The translations under genes and the position numbers were made by a program. From positions 1 to 8,123 of the forward strand of contig DHHB01000096.1 in the NCBI GenBank assembly GCA_002403075.1: DNA of 8,123 bases, read 5' to 3'. This document shows, one piece after another, positions 1-6,417 of the stretch. Under the pieces are notes generated by a model that was given only the letters and a program-made list of their open reading frames with translations, made no database searches and was not told the DNA's origin. Within the stretch, counting starts at the first letter, position 1, and the number at the start of each line of letters is the position of its first letter. The DNA is from a bacterium UBP1_UBA4783. GTDB taxonomy: Bacteria; Krumholzibacteriota; Krumholzibacteriia; Krumholzibacteriales; Krumholzibacteriaceae.

Positions 1-5
1 TAATT

Positions 6-121
6 TTCGGTGGCGATAGCGGGGGGGAAACACCCGTACCCATTCCGAACACGGAAGTTAAGCCCTCATGCGCCGATGGTACTGAGCGGGCGACCGTTCG
101 GGAGAGTAGGTCGCCGCCGGT
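6..121 (+). rRNA. rrf: 5S ribosomal RNA
   Basis: Complete 5S rRNA of the large ribosomal subunit. The 5' segment at 8-16 (CGGTGGCGA) pairs with the 3' segment at 111-119 (TCGCCGCCG) to form helix I, with one G-U pair. Between them are the conserved internal signatures: CATTCCGAACACGGAAGTTA around 41-60, CGCCGATGGTACT around 71-83 and GAGAGTAGG around 102-110. The length of about 116 nt is normal. The ends are set from helix I and could be off by one to three bases. Only a few bases lie upstream, so a 23S gene would be outside the window. No tRNA follows; a terminator begins a few bases downstream. Confidence 0.95.
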
Positions 122-126
122 TTTTG

Positions 127-159
127 AAAAGGGCCGCTCGACGAGAGCGGCCCTTTTTT
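127..159. terminator. Bidirectional rho-independent terminator between 5S rRNA and the convergent operon
   Basis: A perfect 9-bp stem, GGGCCGCTC (131-139) with GAGCGGCCC (145-153), encloses the 5-nt loop GACGA. On the plus strand six T residues follow (154-159), ending the 5S transcript. On the minus strand the mirror-image hairpin is followed by TTTT (130-127), so it can also end the glycosyltransferase/fbp transcript, whose last stop codon is at 168-170. Confidence 0.9.
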
Positions 160-167
160 ATTGGCAG

Positions 168-1706
168 CTAATCCGCAGCCTCGAGAACACGATAGACGAC
201 GACGTTATCTCCGCGATGAACGGGTTCGAGGAAGCTCGGCGCGGCGTCCGCGTCGAGCAGCTCCGGCGGTCTGCTCTTGAGGAACAGTTTTCCGACGACG
301 ACGTAATCGGCGCCGGCCGCTTCCGTCTCGCGCCTCAGCGAGTCGAAGTACGAGGCGCGATCATCCGTGTCGCCGCCCGGGGTTGCGAGCTCCGCATAGC
401 GATAGCCGACGTAACGCTGCATGAACGGGAACGTGCCGAGAACGACGAGCTCGTGGCCGTATGTCCGCTCGATGAATCGAGCCGCTTCGAGCTCCTCGAT
501 GGGATGGGCACGGGCGAACGCTCGGAGGTGCCGGGCGCCGCCCGGTGCGAGCGAGAGAAGAATGAGCATCGCAACCGCGCGGGAGATCGGAACGCGGCGC
601 GCCGCGACGCGCAGCGACGCCGCCGCGAGCGGCGGCGAGAATATCAGCGCGCCTGCGAACAGGTATCCGACGGGCAGCAGCGGGAGCATGAGCCGCGGCC
701 CGGAATAGAAGAAGAAGCAGCCGAGGGCCGCGTAAAACGCGGCGTAGCAGATCGCAAGACCCTTTTCACGATCGGGCTTCCGCACGGCGAGCATGAGACC
801 CGCGAGAGCCGCGGCAGTGAACAAAAACCCCGCGATTCCTCCGCCGCCGAGCTCAGGAAGGGTCCTTGAAAAAAACCGGATGAGCTCCCGGAAAAACGAC
901 GACATCAATCTTCCAGGCGAGCTCGCGACGGCGGCTCTCAGATCCTCGAGACTCGCATCGCGGAAGTAGCGCCAGTCGTATCCGCCGTGCATCTTCATGG
1001 CGAGGTTTCGCCAACTTTCGCTGTACCACGGCGTGCCGAACGCGCGCTCCGTGAGGATGAAATGGGGCACGAGCGCCGCGAGGGCCGCGGCGGCGAAGAT
1101 TGCCGACGAGATAAATCGGCGCCTCGCCGGCGCCTCTTTCGGACACGTCGCGAGCGCGACGAAGACCGCGGGAAGCAGGAAGAATCCGCTGTATCGCGTA
1201 AAGAGCGCGAGCGCGAACCCGAGGCCGAGCGCGGCCGCGTTCCGGTATCCGCCCGAGTCGGAGCAAAGGCGCAGGCAAAGAAAGAGCATCGCGAGCGAGA
1301 GCCCCGCGAAGGTCATGTCCGTCGCGGCCTCCATCCCCATGATCACGACGTTGTGGTTGAGCATGAGCGCGAGAAACGCGAAGAAGGCGGCCTCTCTCCC
1401 GAAGGCCCTCTTTCCGGCGAGATAGGTCATCGAGAGCATGAGACCGGCTCCGAGGGCCGAGACGATCCGCGCGCCCGCGAATGCACCTCCCGCGATCGCT
1501 CCCACGGCGGCCGAGAGGATCGGGTAGAGGAGCGGCTGGTAGGGATCGCGAGGAACCTCGCCGGCGAGTATCAGCTCCGCCTTGGCCGCGTATCCGTCCA
1601 TTTCGGCTGAGTTCGGCGTTTCGATGACGTGGATCTTCCAGCCGGCGATACACAGCGCGAGAACGTATATCGCCGCGAGCAGGAGCGCGATCCTATCGAG
1701 CTTCAT
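168..1706 (-). CDS. GT-C-type membrane glycosyltransferase (ArnT/PMT-like)
   Basis: A 512-residue polytopic inner-membrane protein, probably moving a sugar from a polyprenyl-phosphate donor to an extracytoplasmic acceptor. What is visible: a first membrane helix at about 6-22; then a periplasmic loop with acidic residues (E35, D37, then Y39), where GT-C enzymes carry their catalytic Asp; a proline-containing segment DPYQPLLYP (54-62) seen in ArnT/PMT relatives; and roughly nine to eleven further hydrophobic segments, including 104-118, 157-186, 199-215, 290-307, 318-334 and 340-358. RY at 171-172 and GPRLMLPLLP (336-345) also suit the family. The C-terminal part from about 400 is soluble. The start follows a weak GGCGGA and lies 25 nt after the fbp stop, so the two are very likely cotranscribed. 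The substrate cannot be told. The fold class is fairly secure; the enzyme name is not. Confidence 0.75.
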   Translation of the reverse strand: MKLDRIALLLAAIYVLALCIAGWKIHVIETPNSAEMDGYAAKAELILAGEVPRDPYQPLLYPILSAAVGAIAGGAFAGARIVSALGAGLMLSMTYLAGKRAFGREAAFFAFLALMLNHNVVIMGMEAATDMTFAGLSLAMLFLCLRLCSDSGGYRNAAALGLGFALALFTRYSGFFLLPAVFVALATCPKEAPARRRFISSAIFAAAALAALVPHFILTERAFGTPWYSESWRNLAMKMHGGYDWRYFRDASLEDLRAAVASSPGRLMSSFFRELIRFFSRTLPELGGGGIAGFLFTAAALAGLMLAVRKPDREKGLAICYAAFYAALGCFFFYSGPRLMLPLLPVGYLFAGALIFSPPLAAASLRVAARRVPISRAVAMLILLSLAPGGARHLRAFARAHPIEELEAARFIERTYGHELVVLGTFPFMQRYVGYRYAELATPGGDTDDRASYFDSLRRETEAAGADYVVVGKLFLKSRPPELLDADAAPSFLEPVHRGDNVVVYRVLEAAD

Positions 1707-1731
1707 ATCGATTCCGCCGTTTCGAGGTTTG

Positions 1732-2727
1732 CTAGGCGCTCGCGCGGAGGCGCCCGCGGATGCTCTCGACGAGGGGGCGCGAGCCGACGTAGAGCGCGGT
1801 CCGCTGGTGCGGCGATTCGGGCGCGATCTCGAGGATGTCGTTCCCCGCTTCGTCGATCGCGGCGCCGCCCGCCTCGCGCGCGATGAACGCCGCCACGTTC
1901 GCCTCGTAGAGCAGCCGGAGCTTCCCCTTCGGCCGGTTCTTTTCGGGTCTCGGGTGGTTCACGATGGCGGGATACATGAACATCCCGCCGTTCGACAGGA
2001 GGCGATGAAAATCCGCGGCGAGCGATCCCATGTAGCGGAACGCGTATTTCGACTCGTGCTCCTCTATCCAGACCTGCACGGGGCGGGAGAACGTCGTTCG
2101 ATTGGAGGCGTTATAGGAGAGCTCCCAGGTTTTCGAGTCCTCGGGCATGACGAGCGGCGTCGGATTCTCGTGTATGACGTAGGTCATCGTCTCGTCGAGA
2201 TGGAAGCGGAACACGCCGGTCTCCGCCAGCGCGAGGGTGAAGACGCCGTTCGGAATGAGGAAGATCCCCGCCGCGCGGAGCTCCGAGCCCGTGCGCAGAC
2301 GGCCGTCCTCGGGCCCCTCGAGATTCCGCTTCGCGATCGCGAACATGAAGCCGACGGGGAGGTTGTGCTTGATGTTGCTCGAGCCGTCGAGCGGGTCGTA
2401 GTAGATGAAGTAGCGCCCCCCCTCCTCGTTGAGGCGGATCGGCTCGGGCTCCTCCTCCGTGATCGCGTAGATCACCTGATTCGAGCACCGCAGGTAGTGC
2501 AGCACGATCGAATCGGCGATGTCGTCCATCTTCATCACGCATTCGTCCTGGCAATTCGTGATGCCCGCCTCGCCCATGACGTTCTTGAGCGAGCCGGTCT
2601 GGTAGAAGTACTGGATGTATTTGGCGGCGGTCTGGACCGCCTCGAGGAGCACGAGAAAGTTGTAGCTCCGCCCGTGGCGCTCCTGATGGTGGAGCATGAA
2701 GTCCATGAAGCTTTGCTCGAGTTTCAT
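1732..2727 (-). CDS. fbp: Fructose-1,6-bisphosphatase, class I
   Basis: Hydrolyses fructose-1,6-bisphosphate to fructose-6-phosphate and phosphate, the committed step of gluconeogenesis, in the cytoplasm. The 331 residues match the usual class I length. Diagnostic motifs in order: QDECVMKMDDIAD (60-72), the acidic metal cluster TEEEPEP (90-96), the signature DPLDGSSN (111-118), RYMGSLAADFHR (231-242), and GKLRLLYEAN (268-277), which carries the family's substrate-binding Lys (K269) and metal-binding Glu (E275). An ATG 69 nt further upstream is in frame, but the start at 2727 is preferred. It has an AAGGGG Shine-Dalgarno six nt upstream and begins at the family's usual N-terminus, and the longer version would overlap the promoter. 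It heads an operon with the glycosyltransferase and is divergent from nagB. Confidence 0.94.
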   Translation of the reverse strand: MKLEQSFMDFMLHHQERHGRSYNFLVLLEAVQTAAKYIQYFYQTGSLKNVMGEAGITNCQDECVMKMDDIADSIVLHYLRCSNQVIYAITEEEPEPIRLNEEGGRYFIYYDPLDGSSNIKHNLPVGFMFAIAKRNLEGPEDGRLRTGSELRAAGIFLIPNGVFTLALAETGVFRFHLDETMTYVIHENPTPLVMPEDSKTWELSYNASNRTTFSRPVQVWIEEHESKYAFRYMGSLAADFHRLLSNGGMFMYPAIVNHPRPEKNRPKGKLRLLYEANVAAFIAREAGGAAIDEAGNDILEIAPESPHQRTALYVGSRPLVESIRGRLRASA

Positions 2728-2733
2728 CGTCCG

Positions 2734-2739
2734 CCCCTT
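2734..2739 (-). promoter_or_regulatory. Ribosome binding site fixing the fbp start
   Basis: Read on the minus strand, AAGGGG lies 6 nt before the ATG at 2727. It supports the 331-residue form over the in-frame ATG at 2796, which sits upstream of the likely -10 box. Confidence 0.7.
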
Positions 2740-2749
2740 CGATAACAAC

Positions 2750-2778
2750 CGTATAGCAGGTTCCGGGGGGCGTGGCAA
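2750..2778 (-). promoter_or_regulatory. Predicted sigma-70-type promoter of fbp
   Basis: On the minus strand a -35 box TTGCCA (2778-2773, five of six matches to TTGACA) is separated by 17 bp from the -10 box TATACG (2755-2750, four of six). Transcription would begin near 2743 and leave a short leader of about 16 nt holding only the Shine-Dalgarno. It would drive fbp and the glycosyltransferase. Confidence 0.55.
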
Positions 2779-2804
2779 GGCCGACTTCCGGGGCAAACTG
2801 GGTA

Positions 2805-2834
2805 TTGTCGAACGGGCTCAGGAAGTGGTACAAC
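2805..2834 (+). promoter_or_regulatory. Possible extended -10 promoter of nagB
   Basis: TTGTCG (2805-2810) and TACAAC (2829-2834) are 18 bp apart, and TGG directly precedes the -10, giving an extended -10. The leader to the nagB ATG would be about 95 nt. It lies back to back with the fbp promoter. Alternatives in this GC-rich gap cannot be excluded. Confidence 0.4.
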
Positions 2835-2925
2835 GTGCGCACAGGCCGGAGGACGGGACGCCGGAAACCGCGCGGGCGAACGCTTCACGGCGGCTCGCGG
2901 GTCGGCCGGACGCGGCGAGCGGAAT

Positions 2926-2931
2926 GGAGGG
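2926..2931 (+). promoter_or_regulatory. Ribosome binding site fixing the nagB start
   Basis: GGAGGG lies 5 nt before the ATG at 2937. It decides against the in-frame ATG at 2772, which would add 55 arginine-rich residues unlike any NagB and would begin upstream of the likely promoter. Confidence 0.8.
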
Positions 2932-2936
2932 ACCCT

Positions 2937-3728
2937 ATGGAGATTATCATCGCCCCTGACTACGAAGCCATGAGCAAGACCTCGGCGGCGATCATCGCGC
3001 GGGAGATACGGCGCAAGCACGATCTCGTTCTCGGCCTCGCGACGGGCGACACGCCGATCGGGACGTACCGCGAGCTCGCGAAACTGCATAAGGACGAGGG
3101 GCTCGACTTCTCGAAGACCACGACCTTCAACCTCGACGAGTACCTCGGCCTCGCCCCGCTGCACCGGAACAGCTACAACTACTTCATGTGGGAGAACTTT
3201 TTCAAGCACATCAGCATGAGTCCGCACCGGGCCTTCGTGCCGCAGGGCAACACCGTCGATCCGGAGGAGTTCTGCGCGTGGTACGAGGAGCAGATACGCG
3301 AAGCCGGCGGCATCGACCTGCAGGTGCTCGGGATCGGGCGCGACGGCCACATCGGCTTCAACGAGCCGGGCTCCTCCTTCGCGAGCCGGACGAGGGTGAA
3401 GGGGCTCTACGAGCAGACGATCAAGGACAACGCCCGCTTCTTCGACAAGGAAGAGGACGTGCCGCGCTTCGCCATCACGATGGGGGTCGGCACGATCATG
3501 GAGGCGAAGAAGATCCTCCTCATCGCGAACGGCGAGGCCAAGGCGGACGTGTGCCAGCAGTTCATCGAGGGCCCGGTGACGAGCCAGATCACCGCCACGG
3601 CGCTCCAGCTCCACAGCTACGCGATCGTGGTGCTCGACGAAGAGGCGGCCTCGAAGCTCAAGCGCCGGGAATACTACAACTGGATCCGCGACAACAAGCA
3701 TATCGTCCAGAAGCAGATCGGCCGGTGA
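2937..3728 (+). CDS. nagB: Glucosamine-6-phosphate deaminase
   Basis: Interconverts glucosamine-6-phosphate and fructose-6-phosphate plus ammonia in the cytoplasm, linking amino sugars to glycolysis and gluconeogenesis. The 263 residues are close to the 266 of the E. coli enzyme, and motifs align with a constant offset of five. Visible sites: phosphate loop LATGDTP (34-40); NLDEY (65-69) with D67 matching catalytic D72 of E. coli; GRDGHIGFNEP (134-144) with D136, H138 and E143 matching D141, H143 and E148; and SSFASRTRVK (146-155), which keeps the serines, R153 and K155 of the E. coli allosteric GlcNAc-6-P site. GDTP in place of the commoner GGTP or GSTP is a small oddity. No nagA or sugar transporter is adjacent. 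The next gene, of DUF4954 type, follows after 55 nt without an obvious terminator and is likely cotranscribed. Confidence 0.95.
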   Translation: MEIIIAPDYEAMSKTSAAIIAREIRRKHDLVLGLATGDTPIGTYRELAKLHKDEGLDFSKTTTFNLDEYLGLAPLHRNSYNYFMWENFFKHISMSPHRAFVPQGNTVDPEEFCAWYEEQIREAGGIDLQVLGIGRDGHIGFNEPGSSFASRTRVKGLYEQTIKDNARFFDKEEDVPRFAITMGVGTIMEAKKILLIANGEAKADVCQQFIEGPVTSQITATALQLHSYAIVVLDEEAASKLKRREYYNWIRDNKHIVQKQIGR

Positions 3729-3746
3729 CGTCGGCGTCCGAAGCGT

Positions 3747-3765
3747 TCCGCGCGCGAGGCGCGGA
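3747..3765 (+). other. Short hairpin in the nagB-DUF4954 gap
   Basis: TCCGCGC (3747-3753) pairs perfectly with GCGCGGA (3759-3765) around the 5-nt loop GCGAG. No T-run follows, so it is not a classical terminator. It ends five nt before the likely Shine-Dalgarno AGGAAG (3770-3775) of the next gene, so it could affect mRNA stability or translation. In GC-rich DNA a stem this short may be chance. Confidence 0.35.
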
Positions 3766-3783
3766 GGATAGGAAGATCCGCGT

Positions 3784-5706
3784 ATGAACGAACTCCTGCG
3801 GTCCCTCGTCGGAAACCTCCTCGAAACATCGAGCGTCGTCTCCTCCATCCGCGCGTTGAAAGAGGCGAAGGGCAAGAGCCGCCTCTTCGGGGACCGGGTG
3901 CGGCCGCTTTCGGCCGCGGAGATCGCGGAGCTCGAATCCCGAGGCAACCGCTCCTCCGATTGGGGCAGGGTGCTCGTGTCGGAGGGATTCACGCCGGCGC
4001 GCGTCGCCGGGAGCGCCTTCCACGGAGATTGCGTGCTCGGCGCGATGAAGGGCGGCGCGGTTGCTCTCGGGAACGGCGTCTCCCTGCCCGACGGCGTCTA
4101 CGGCAGCACGATAGCCGACTCGGAGATCGGCGACGGGTGCCTCGTGTCGGGGGCGGGCCTCGTTTCGAACTACGTCCTCAAGGGGAATTGCGTCGTTTTC
4201 GGCACGGGGACGCTCGCCGCTTCCCGAAAGTGCGTCTTCGGCAACGGCAGGGAGATCGCGATCGGGATCGAAACGGGCGGGAGAGAGGTGCTCTCCTACG
4301 CCGAGATCACGATCCCCGTCGCCGCCGCCGTCGCCACGAAGCGCGGGGACCGGGCCTTTCAGGAGGCGTACCGGGAGTTCGTGAAGGCCTACGTCGACTC
4401 CTGCGGCGCGCCCTTCGGGATCGTCGAGCGCGGCGGCGTCGTCCGCCACACGGCGAGGGTGGAGGACACGTACGTCGGAGAGAACGCCTCGATCGACGGA
4501 GCGATCCTCGTTCAAAACTGCGCGCTCCTCGGCGCGCCGGATGAGCCGACCGTCGTGCGCGACGGCGCGTACGCGCGCAACTCCTGTCTCCAGTACGGCT
4601 GCGAGGCCGCCTCCATGGCGATCGTGGACGACTCGGTGCTCACCGAGCATTCGCACGTCGAGCGGCACGGCAAGGTGACGCAGAGCATCGTCGGTCCGAA
4701 CACCGGCGTCGCCGAAGGCGAGGTCACCGCCTCGCTCGTCGGCCCGTTCGTCGGTTTCCACCATCAGGCCATGCTCATCGCCGCGGTGTGGCCGGAAGGG
4801 AAGGGGAACGTCGCGTACGGAGCGAACATCGGATCGAACCACACCTCGAAGGCCCCCGATCAGGAGATTCGATGCGGGGAGGGCCTCTTCTTCGGGCTCG
4901 GCGTCAACGTCAAATTCCCCTCCGATTTCACGGAGGCCCCCTACAGCCTCATCGCGACCGCCGTCGACACGCTTCCCCAGCGGCTCGAGCTTCCGTTCTC
5001 CCTCGTCAACAGGCCGGCGAGAACCTTCGACGGCGTTCCGCTCGCCTACAACGAGATATTCCCGGGGTGGGTGCTCGCCGACGATCTCTACCTCGTGCTG
5101 AGGAACGAGGGAAAATACAAGAAGCGCAACAAGGCCCGGCGGACCCCGTTCGTCTTCGACGTCTTCCGCAGGGACATCGTCGAGAAGATGATCGCGGCCC
5201 GGGACCGGCTGAAAAACGCCGCACCCCGCGAGGTGTACACGGACGCCGACGTTCCCGGCCTCGGCAAGAACTTCATGCTCGAGGGGAGCCGCCGCCGGGG
5301 GATCGAGACCTACGACTTTTTCATCGAGTACTTCGCCCTGCAGGGGCTCGCGGCCCGCGCCGCCGCGCTCGCGGGCGCCGGAGAAGGCGGCCGGATAGGG
5401 GCGCTCTACACCGACGCGGCGGACGATCCCGACTGGGAGTATCGACGGGGGCTCATCGCGTCGCAGGGCTACTCGGCGCGCGGCGTCGCCGAAAACCTCG
5501 CGCGCCTCGCCCTCATGTACGAGCGGATCGCCCGCGACACCGAGCGCGCGAAGGAGCGGGACGATATCCGGGGGAGGCGGATCATCGCCGATTACGCCGA
5601 GGCGAACACGCTCGCCCCGGACGACGGGTTCGTGAAGGAGACGTGGGAGCGCGCGCGGAGGATGAAGGCCGAGCTCGACGCTCTCGCGGCCGCGATCTCC
5701 GGCTGA
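3784..5706 (+). CDS. DUF4954-like protein with left-handed beta-helix repeats
   Basis: A 640-residue cytoplasmic protein with no signal peptide or membrane segment. After a helical N-terminus (1-60) come two blocks of short imperfect hexapeptide-like turns, about 79-170 and 219-330, typical of the left-handed beta-helix of acyltransferases and of GlmU or GlgC C-terminal domains. The most striking part is 319-385, with VGPFVGFHHQAM (319-330), a Gly-rich turn, YGANIGSNH (345-353), APDQEI (357-362) and FFGLGVNVKFPSDF (369-382). As I recall, this is the conserved core of DUF4954. H326, H327 and H353 are candidate catalytic or ligand residues. The C-terminal third (about 450-640) is helical and highly charged. 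The start has AGGAAG 8 nt upstream. It is probably cotranscribed with nagB, suggesting a sugar-phosphate or nucleotide-sugar role, but no activity can be assigned. Family assignment is from memory. Confidence 0.82.
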   Translation: MNELLRSLVGNLLETSSVVSSIRALKEAKGKSRLFGDRVRPLSAAEIAELESRGNRSSDWGRVLVSEGFTPARVAGSAFHGDCVLGAMKGGAVALGNGVSLPDGVYGSTIADSEIGDGCLVSGAGLVSNYVLKGNCVVFGTGTLAASRKCVFGNGREIAIGIETGGREVLSYAEITIPVAAAVATKRGDRAFQEAYREFVKAYVDSCGAPFGIVERGGVVRHTARVEDTYVGENASIDGAILVQNCALLGAPDEPTVVRDGAYARNSCLQYGCEAASMAIVDDSVLTEHSHVERHGKVTQSIVGPNTGVAEGEVTASLVGPFVGFHHQAMLIAAVWPEGKGNVAYGANIGSNHTSKAPDQEIRCGEGLFFGLGVNVKFPSDFTEAPYSLIATAVDTLPQRLELPFSLVNRPARTFDGVPLAYNEIFPGWVLADDLYLVLRNEGKYKKRNKARRTPFVFDVFRRDIVEKMIAARDRLKNAAPREVYTDADVPGLGKNFMLEGSRRRGIETYDFFIEYFALQGLAARAAALAGAGEGGRIGALYTDAADDPDWEYRRGLIASQGYSARGVAENLARLALMYERIARDTERAKERDDIRGRRIIADYAEANTLAPDDGFVKETWERARRMKAELDALAAAISG

Positions 5707-5734
5707 TCCCGGTCGGCCCGGCGCGCCCGCCCCG

Positions 5735-5881
5735 TCACGGCGCGGGGCGCTCGCAGTACCAGACGTCGGAGTCGTAGTTCCCTTCCGCGTCCGAGAGAAC
5801 GTGCACGAAGTAGAGCAGCCGTCCGTCCGCCGTCAGCGACGGCTCGCCGACGAGCCCGCGGATCACGAGCTGCGGATCCCC
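5735..5881 (-). pseudogene. C-terminal remnant of a PD40/TolB-like beta-propeller protein
   Basis: An open stretch of 48 codons ends in TGA (5737-5735) and is closed upstream by an in-frame TGA at 5884-5882. It has no ATG; a GTG at the sixth codon is the only weak alternative start. The translation contains PQLVIRGLVGEP, then SLTADGRLLYFVHVL, then DSDVWYCERP. This reads as the last blade of a PD40 (WD40-like, TolB-type) propeller, where GEPSLTxDGxxLYFVH followed by D(S/A)D(I/V)WY near the C-terminus is typical. Such proteins normally run to several hundred residues and are usually secreted or periplasmic. The rest of the gene is missing: the STAS-like gene ends only 30 bp upstream. This is best explained as the tail left by a deletion or rearrangement. 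The fragment faces the end of the DUF4954 gene. Confidence 0.6.
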
Positions 5882-5911
5882 TCAGACGCCGCCGTTTTGT
5901 ACATGGAGACT

Positions 5912-6307
5912 TTATTGCCTCTTGTTGGTCCGCTCGGCCTTCATCTGCTCGACGGCCTGCACGGCTTTTTCGCGGCTCGTGTGGATCGTGTACGGCATCT
6001 TCGCCTTCATCGCCGTCGTGCGAAGCGCCATCCGGGCCGTGCTGTCCACGCCCCACCGCGCGAGCCCGAGAACGAGCTCGTTCGTCGCCTTCCGCGCGAC
6101 CTCTCCGTAGTACTCCGCGACGTCGGCGTGGACGGCGAGCTTGTCGATGTGCGCGACCATCCAGAACTTCTCCTTCACGCTCTTCATGTTCCGCTCGTAT
6201 TCGGCGAAGAAGGCGTCCACGTCCTCTTTCGTTTTTATATCCCACTGGTCCTCGACGAACAGGATGTTGGACGCGCGATCGTAGTCGAATGTGATTTTGT
6301 TCTCCAT
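5912..6307 (-). CDS. Small STAS/SpoIIAA-like protein of uncertain function
   Basis: A 131-residue soluble protein with no signal peptide or membrane segment. It alternates beta and alpha elements: strand ITFDYDRASNILFVED (5-20), a helix at about 26-44, strand KFWMVAHIDKL (47-57), a helix 62-76 with a second helical stretch running to about 85, strand MPYTIHT (104-110) and a final helix SREKAVQAVEQMK (111-123). This order, ending in a strand plus a helix opening with S/T-x-E/K-x-A, resembles STAS or SpoIIAA-like folds. The resemblance is structural and judged by eye, and no named family is certain. The start at 6307 has GGAGG 6 nt upstream. The in-frame ATG at 6361 is rejected because it falls in the likely -10 box and lacks a Shine-Dalgarno. 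The gene is a separate unit between the ompA terminator and the PD40 remnant. Confidence 0.7.
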   Translation of the reverse strand: MENKITFDYDRASNILFVEDQWDIKTKEDVDAFFAEYERNMKSVKEKFWMVAHIDKLAVHADVAEYYGEVARKATNELVLGLARWGVDSTARMALRTTAMKAKMPYTIHTSREKAVQAVEQMKAERTNKRQ

Positions 6308-6313
6308 GACGAG

Positions 6314-6318
6314 CCTCC
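6314..6318 (-). promoter_or_regulatory. Ribosome binding site fixing the STAS-like gene start
   Basis: On the minus strand GGAGG lies 6 nt before the ATG at 6307, deciding for the 131-residue form over the 149-residue one. Confidence 0.8.
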
Positions 6319-6356
6319 GGTATTTCGAGAGCCCTTCTCGGGACGCTTTCGCGCGA

Positions 6357-6384
6357 AGCATACGCGAACGGGCTTCGAAATCAA
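6357..6384 (-). promoter_or_regulatory. Predicted promoter of the STAS-like gene
   Basis: On the minus strand TTGATT (6384-6379, four of six matches to TTGACA) and TATGCT (6362-6357, four of six to TATAAT) are 16 bp apart. The leader would be about 42 nt. The box lies between the ompA terminator and the gene, consistent with an independent transcript. Confidence 0.4.
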
Positions 6385-6417
6385 GAGATATCGATACGCG
6401 CGTTCGGCTTCGGCGCG

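Noticed and set aside
1582..2745. 387-codon plus-strand open frame opposite fbp
   Set aside because: Shadow of fbp in GC-rich DNA. Its translation is Arg/Val/Glu-rich with no recognisable motif, while the minus strand holds unmistakable class I FBPase signatures.
2772..2936. In-frame N-terminal extension of nagB
   Set aside because: The extension is Arg-rich and lies upstream of the strong GGAGGG site; NagB enzymes begin at the conserved MEIIIAP-like strand.
2724..3992. 422-codon minus-strand open frame opposite nagB
   Set aside because: Shadow of nagB and the start of the DUF4954 gene; no motif, low-complexity Arg/Val/Leu composition.
5723..5750. GC-rich imperfect hairpin after the DUF4954 stop
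   Set aside because: GCGCCC/GGGCGC with an interrupted inner stem and no T-run in either direction; not enough to call a terminator.
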